Assembly (NCBI GenBank): GCA_934101685.1
Contig: CAKORZ010000050.1
Location: 1-9,876, forward strand
DNA from: an uncultured Bacilli bacterium
GTDB lineage: Bacteria > Bacillota_I > Bacilli_A > RFN20 > DUOF01
Length of the DNA: 9,876 nucleotides
Direction: 5' to 3'
Shown here piece after piece: positions 7,517 through 9,876 of this stretch (the first letter of the stretch is position 1; each line of letters begins with the position of its first letter). The notes beneath the pieces are model-generated. The model did no database searches and was not told where the DNA came from. It was given only the letters and a program-made list of their open reading frames with translations. The position numbers and the translations under genes were made by a program.

Positions 7517-8242
7517 TTACATAATGCTATCTACTATATTAACTATACTTTCTAATTCACCTTTATTTTTAAATCTATGATCTGCATTTTCCATATAAAA
7601 GAATCTATAATTTTTAGCATTACATTTAAAAAACTCTTCATTTTTCTTATAATCCACTACATCATCTTTTTTACCTTGAATAATATTATAAGTGTAATCA
7701 TTATTAACACCATTTATTTTATTATTTAATAAATCATTATAAAAATTCTTATCAATCATTAATTGTTTTTCAAATCCTAAATTAATCTTTTTAGTATTTA
7801 GATCATCTTTTGTATAGCCATGCTCTTTTAATATATTGTTAATTAAAATCTCATCCATAAATACTGCTGGCGCTCTTAAGATTACCTTATTAAATTTTAT
7901 ATTAATTTTATTTAAGTAGTTTAATAAGATGTATCCTCCAAAACTAGTAGCAAAGAAAGATATATCATTATTATAACTACTTATAATATACTTGATGACT
8001 CTATCTAAATAATCATAACACTCCCTTAATTCTAACTTTGTATTATCCTCTCCATGAGATGGTAAATCAAACGCTACTACTAAAGTATTACCTTCAGTTA
8101 ATTTCTTGGCTATTTCTTTTATTGTAGAGCTTTCTTTATCTCCTGCAAAACCATGAATTGTTATTAAAACTTTTTTTATTTCCTTTTTTGGCATGAAAAA
8201 GGAACAATAAACATCATTTATCTTAGAATTGATTTGTTCCAT
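7517..8242 (-). CDS. Alpha/beta hydrolase (serine hydrolase)
   Basis: The 241-residue cytoplasmic protein has the alpha/beta-hydrolase order. The oxyanion loop is ITIHGFAGDK (about 27-36). The nucleophile elbow is FATSFGG, with S100 in an A-x-S-x-G context in place of the usual G-x-S-x-G. The probable acid is in GKKDDVV (D193 or D194), and the catalytic histidine is in NADHRF (H222). The complete triad argues for an active esterase, lipase or acyl-hydrolase; the substrate is unknown. No signal peptide is visible. I chose ATG 8242-8240 because GGTGGTGAT lies 4 bases upstream. The in-frame GTG 8254 and ATG 8248 starts would fall within the ribosome binding site itself. It is first in the hydrolase, glycosylase, ABC-F, acetyltransferase operon. 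Confidence 0.86.
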   Translation of the reverse strand: MEQINSKINDVYCSFFMPKKEIKKVLITIHGFAGDKESSTIKEIAKKLTEGNTLVVAFDLPSHGEDNTKLELRECYDYLDRVIKYIISSYNNDISFFATSFGGYILLNYLNKINIKFNKVILRAPAVFMDEILINNILKEHGYTKDDLNTKKINLGFEKQLMIDKNFYNDLLNNKINGVNNDYTYNIIQGKKDDVVDYKKNEEFFKCNAKNYRFFYMENADHRFKNKGELESIVNIVDSIM

Positions 8243-8246
8243 TTTC

Positions 8247-8255
8247 ATCACCACC
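8247..8255 (-). promoter_or_regulatory. Ribosome binding site of the hydrolase gene
   Basis: GGTGGTGAT on the minus strand matches the extended anti-Shine-Dalgarno complement GGAGGTGAT at eight of nine positions and lies 4 bases from ATG 8242. It decides the start: the longer readings from GTG 8254 or ATG 8248 begin inside it. Confidence 0.7.
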
Positions 8256-8274
8256 TACTTTTAGATTTACATTT

Positions 8275-8291
8275 TTGACTATAAAAGTCAA
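8275..8291. repeat. 17-base perfect inverted repeat upstream of the hydrolase operon
   Basis: TTGACT (8275-8280) and AGTCAA (8286-8291) are exact inverted copies around ATAAA. The element lies about 33-49 bases before the hydrolase ATG. Read on the minus strand its first arm is also a five-of-six -35 box (TTGACT), but the -10 region that would go with it is poor (TAAATC). It could be an operator, a leader hairpin or chance in AT-rich DNA. Confidence 0.4.
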
Positions 8292-8436
8292 GTAAATAAA
8301 AATTATGTATGCAACTTAATATCACAATAAATAGAAAAACATACTTTATCACTCACAAATTTTAATATTTTTATTTTCACTTTAACTTTTTAAATTAACA
8401 GTTTTCATCGTGCTTTCACATTATTAAATCTTATTG
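8292..8436. other. AT-rich intergenic stretch, nothing recognised
   Basis: This is part of the 308-base gap between the hydrolase start and the end of the basic-protein gene. It should hold the promoter of the hydrolase operon, but I find only weak candidates, such as TTATTG-17-CATAAT on the minus strand at about 8300-8330. I see no reading frame of useful length and no strong hairpin. Confidence 0.5.
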
Positions 8437-8465
8437 TTGATAAATTTATTAAAATTGAATATACT
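8437..8465 (+). promoter_or_regulatory. Promoter of the small RNA
   Basis: TTGATA (8437-8442) and TATACT (8460-8465) are separated by exactly 17 bases, a strong SigA-type match. The expected transcript start is about 8471-8473, which is where the first hairpin of the small RNA begins. There is no rightward reading frame between this promoter and the terminator at 8527-8552. Confidence 0.7.
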
Positions 8466-8471
8466 AATAAT

Positions 8472-8552
8472 AGCTGAAGGAAACTTCGCTTCGCTGCCTT
8501 GCTATTAGCAAGAGCATGCACAAGTTGGAACTGGGTAACTGGTTCCTTTTTT
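8472..8552 (+). ncRNA. Putative orphan small structured RNA, about 80 nt
   Basis: A strong promoter, a compact structured body and an intrinsic terminator follow one another with no coding capacity, the layout of a stand-alone bacterial small RNA. Hairpin 1 (8472-8490) pairs AGC-GAAG with CTTC-GCT around a GAAA tetraloop, with T8475 bulged. Hairpin 2 (8498-8512) is CTTGCT-ATT-AGCAAG. A linker containing the palindrome GCATGC (8514-8519) follows. Hairpin 3 (8527-8546) is an 8-bp stem with a GTAA tetraloop and six T's. An alternative fold pairs TAATAGC (8468-8474) with GCTATTA (8501-8507) and AAGG with CCTT, competing with hairpins 1 and 2. It does not match tRNA, SRP RNA, 6S, tmRNA or a riboswitch class that I know. 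Its 3' end touches the stop codon of the convergent gene, so the two transcripts may be antisense to each other. Function unknown. Confidence 0.6.
8527..8552 (+). terminator. Intrinsic terminator of the small RNA
   Basis: GGAACTGG (8527-8534) pairs with CTGGTTCC (8539-8546), including two G-T wobbles, around the GNRA loop GTAA. T6 follows (8547-8552). On the opposite strand the hairpin is not followed by T's, so it terminates rightward transcription only. Its last two T's are the first two bases of the convergent gene's stop codon, read TTA on this strand. Confidence 0.85.
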
Positions 8553-8991
8553 ATTCTCTATTTTTAGCCTTTCTTGCTTTTGACTTATTTTCTTTTCTAA
8601 GTCGCTTTGAAGTTTGATTATTTTTATAGCAATTATAATTCATCGTGTTAACATCATTTTTAGAAACTGAATTACTCTTTTTATTTAATTTAAATTTAAA
8701 ATTTACTTTTATAGGATTTCCTTCATCGTCTTTAGTGTAAATATATGGATTGTATGTTGTCATTCCATTTTTGTAATTAGTTAATCTATATTTCCCCTTT
8801 GTTGTCCATTTAGTAACAATCAATTCATCTCTTTTATTCGAACTCAATACTATTATTAATCTATATAAGCCTTTATTTTCATAACCTGCTTTCGAATAAT
8901 TTTTCCCTCCTTCTAAATAATTGTCTCTAGTTTGCATTGTTCTTCCATCACCTATTTTATGAGATCTATTTTTGTTTTTCCTTTTTGTCAT
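8551..8991 (-). CDS. Basic hypothetical protein, 146 residues
   Basis: I do not recognise this family with confidence. The N-terminus is very basic and polar (MTKRKNKNRSHKIGDGRT), followed by MQTRDNYLEGGKNY. A central, more ordered part (about 40-101) shows probable beta strands: GLYRLIIVLSSNKRDELIVT, WTTKGKYRL and NPYIYTKDDEGNPIKVNF. The C-terminal 45 residues are Lys/Arg/Asn-rich and probably disordered (KRLRKENKSKARKAKNRE). The whole suggests a nucleic-acid-binding protein. The strand pattern 'YRLIIVLSSN...ELIVTKWTTKG' faintly recalls the small beta-barrel of MazF/PemK-type toxins, but no catalytic residue can be assigned. The start has AAAGGTGG 9 bases upstream. It stands alone, with no hairpin terminator in its own direction after the stop, and its stop overlaps the convergent small RNA's U-tract. 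It lies downstream of a tRNA gene on the same strand, a common site for acquired genes. Confidence 0.72.
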   Translation of the reverse strand: MTKRKNKNRSHKIGDGRTMQTRDNYLEGGKNYSKAGYENKGLYRLIIVLSSNKRDELIVTKWTTKGKYRLTNYKNGMTTYNPYIYTKDDEGNPIKVNFKFKLNKKSNSVSKNDVNTMNYNCYKNNQTSKRLRKENKSKARKAKNRE

Positions 8992-9034
8992 TTTAAATTT
9001 CCACCTTTTAAATTAAAACTCTTCAGCACTATTT

Positions 9035-9040
9035 ATTATA
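9035..9040 (-). promoter_or_regulatory. -10 box for the basic-protein gene
   Basis: A perfect TATAAT is present on the minus strand, giving a transcript start near 9028 and a leader of about 37 bases with the AAAGGTGG site. No good -35 stands at 16-18 bases (CACTGA at 17), so the promoter is either weak or dependent on an activator. Confidence 0.4.
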
Positions 9041-9146
9041 AAAGAAATTATTTTTAATCAGTGTCAGTCTTGCTTCAATGTAATCTCATAATAAGTTCTA
9101 GATTAATCGTATTGGAAATAATATTATAAATAAATTTAGTTATTAA

Positions 9147-9177
9147 AAAAATAGAGCTTTTTATTCACTCTATTTTT
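9147..9177. terminator. Bidirectional intrinsic terminator downstream of tRNA-Lys
   Basis: AAAAATAGAG (9147-9156) and CTCTATTTTT (9168-9177) form a perfect 10-bp stem around an 11-base loop. A run of T's follows on the minus strand (complement of 9145-9151). The structure terminates the leftward tRNA transcript about 70 bases after its end and would also act on rightward transcription. It insulates the tRNA unit from the basic-protein gene. Confidence 0.72.
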
Positions 9178-9248
9178 GTATTCGATAATCATATCAAAAT
9201 AATATAGTTACACAAGTACTTCTAATTGTACTCATGGAAATTTAAAAA

Positions 9249-9324
9249 TGGTGATCCGTACAAGATTCGAACTTGTGACCCATTGATTAAGAGTCAATTG
9301 CTCTACCAGCTGAGCTAACGGACC
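9249..9324 (-). tRNA. tRNA-Lys(CTT)
   Basis: The minus strand folds as a full cloverleaf. The acceptor stem is GGTCCGT with ACGGATC (one G-U pair). The D arm is GCTC-AGCTGGTA-GAGC. The anticodon stem ATTGA/TCAAT encloses loop CTCTTAA, so the anticodon is CTT, reading the lysine codon AAG. The T arm is ACAAG-TTCGAAT-CTTGT. The discriminator is A, and the 3' CCA is encoded (9251-9249). It is a single gene and not part of a cluster, with its own promoter and a downstream terminator. AAG is the rarer lysine codon in such AT-rich genomes, so this is probably the minor lysine isoacceptor. Confidence 0.97.
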
Positions 9325-9336
9325 AACTGCTTTTTT

Positions 9337-9365
9337 ATAATAATGCATTTTTAATCAAATATCAA
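9337..9365 (-). promoter_or_regulatory. Promoter of tRNA-Lys
   Basis: On the minus strand TTGATA (9365-9360) and TATTAT (9342-9337) are 17 bases apart. The expected start is near 9330, giving a leader of only about six bases before the mature tRNA 5' end at 9324, which is typical of stand-alone tRNA genes. Confidence 0.72.
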
Positions 9366-9392
9366 TAACTTTTTCTAACTTTTATTGATTTT

Positions 9393-9401
9393 TGCTATAA
9401 T
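9393..9401 (+). promoter_or_regulatory. Extended -10 promoter for the 106-residue protein gene
   Basis: TGCTATAAT is a perfect extended -10 element (TGnTATAAT), which can act with a weak -35; the -35 region here is poor (TTCTAA at 17 bases). The transcript would begin near 9408 and carry a leader of about 75 bases before the ATG at 9483. The leader contains no clear hairpin that I can see. Confidence 0.55.
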
Positions 9402-9482
9402 TCGACAAAATCTCCTATTACAAATGTTGTTTAATATAAAACGTCAGCAATCTTTTTTATAGACAAATAGGGGGAAGGATAA

Positions 9483-9803
9483 ATGAATGATGACACTGTC
9501 GCAGTTAATAAAAATAAACTGTACAAATTAATTAATGTAAAGAAGTATGATAAAGCACGTAGTTATTTATATGAGGAGCAAAATAATGTATATCAAATGG
9601 CAATAGAAAGATTAAAACCCTTCATTGACCATAAAATTATATATGAAGATGAAGTAGATATTTTTGTTCAAATAATTGAAGAAAATTTAATCTATAATAT
9701 GTTAAAAGAGGAAGGTAATATACCTATGAACTATATGTTCTTAGATAAGATAATAGATAAAAAGAAAAAATTAGAGTTTTTAAAAAAGATCAGAAATTGC
9801 TGA
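9483..9803 (+). CDS. Hypothetical protein, 106 residues
   Basis: I do not recognise this protein. It is soluble, with no signal peptide or membrane segment, highly charged, and almost certainly all-helical. Three or four amphipathic helices can be guessed: residues about 9-30, 33-50, 56-75 and 84-104, the last strongly basic (KIIDKKKKLEFLKKIRNC). One cysteine is at the C-terminus. The start is supported by a purine-rich block, GGGGGAAGGA (9470-9479), whose GGGGG part ends 8 bases before ATG. It ends at TGA. The gene is a complete single-gene unit with an extended -10 promoter and a strong terminator, and is divergent from tRNA-Lys. Small helical proteins of this kind can be regulators or adaptors, but nothing here assigns a role. 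Confidence 0.75.
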   Translation: MNDDTVAVNKNKLYKLINVKKYDKARSYLYEEQNNVYQMAIERLKPFIDHKIIYEDEVDIFVQIIEENLIYNMLKEEGNIPMNYMFLDKIIDKKKKLEFLKKIRNC

Positions 9804-9814
9804 AGTTGTAAGAT

Positions 9815-9849
9815 AAATGTAGACACATAAAAAGTGCCTACATTTTTTT
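9815..9849 (+). terminator. Intrinsic terminator after the 106-residue protein gene
   Basis: AAATGTAG (9815-9822) pairs with CTACATTT (9838-9845). An A-C mismatch and an inner CAC/GTG stem follow, with loop ATAAAAA. A run of seven T's (9843-9849) completes it. It starts 12 bases after the stop codon. Confidence 0.85.
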
Positions 9850-9869
9850 GATATAATAAATAAAAGGGG
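9849..9869 (+). promoter_or_regulatory. Extended -10 and ribosome binding site of a gene beyond the window
   Basis: TGATATAAT (9849-9857) is an extended -10 element directly after the terminator T-run, and AAAAGGGG (9862-9869) looks like a ribosome binding site. The expected transcript start (about 9864) would fall inside that site, so either the leader is very short or one of the two is a chance match. A start codon probably lies just outside the window; the in-window ATG at 9870 is too close to the GGGG. Confidence 0.35.
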
Positions 9870-9876
9870 ATGAATA

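Noticed and set aside
8275..8303. Rightward promoter starting at TTGACT 8275
   Set aside because: No acceptable -10 lies 16-18 bases downstream, and there is no gene to serve before the small RNA's own promoter.
8472..8552. Identity of the small RNA as a riboswitch or T-box leader
   Set aside because: No gene follows it in the rightward direction; the next genes on both sides point the other way. I see no T-box sequence or known aptamer core.
8472..8552. Identity of the small RNA as a TnpB or Cas-associated guide RNA
   Set aside because: There is no transposase, TnpB or Cas-like reading frame, no direct repeats and no spacer array in the window.
8838..8847. Nine-base match (ATTCGAACT) to the tRNA-Lys T-loop region as an attachment-site copy
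   Set aside because: It is too short, lies inside the basic-protein coding sequence, and does not extend into the flanking tRNA sequence.

Overview
The window comes from an AT-rich, probably anaerobic, low-GC Gram-positive bacterium (Firmicutes/Bacillota broadly; Erysipelotrichia-like or a related lineage is my guess). Pyruvate:ferredoxin oxidoreductase points to anaerobic fermentative metabolism. An alanine racemase-like gene points to a peptidoglycan wall. Tryptophan is written TGG throughout and TGA is used as a stop, so the code is the standard one and not the Mycoplasma one. Ribosome binding sites are strong and Bacillus-like (GAGGAG, GGTGAT, AAAGGTG).

Left part (1-3290): the first 612 codons of nifJ, the gene for pyruvate:ferredoxin oxidoreductase, run leftward out of the window. 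It is divergent from a 419-residue SLC45/GPH-like sugar transporter of the major facilitator superfamily. The 179-base gap between them carries a good promoter for nifJ and a weaker candidate for the transporter. A terminator hairpin overlaps the transporter's stop codon.

Middle (3319-8242): an alanine racemase-like gene and a small membrane-anchored protein of unknown function read rightward. They meet a four-gene leftward operon head-on: alpha/beta hydrolase, Fe-S uracil-DNA-glycosylase-like protein, ABC-F ATPase and GNAT acetyltransferase. The operon is very compact: an 18-base gap, a 29-base overlap and a TGATG stop/start overlap. The two converging transcription units share the palindrome TTATAA as overlapping stop codons.

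Right part (8243-9876): this is the most interesting stretch. A rightward promoter (TTGATA-17-TATACT) is followed at once by an apparently noncoding RNA of about 80 bases. It folds into three hairpins, two with GNRA tetraloops, and ends in a strong intrinsic terminator. Its U-tract touches the stop codon of a convergent gene for a very basic 146-residue protein that I do not recognise. Beyond a bidirectional terminator lies tRNA-Lys(CTT) with an encoded CCA and its own promoter. Divergent from it is a stand-alone 106-residue hypothetical gene with an extended -10 promoter and its own terminator. The last bases look like the control region of a gene beginning just outside.

Most of the window is ordinary housekeeping and accessory content. 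The candidate undescribed elements are the orphan small RNA with its convergent basic-protein partner, and the two small unknown proteins.
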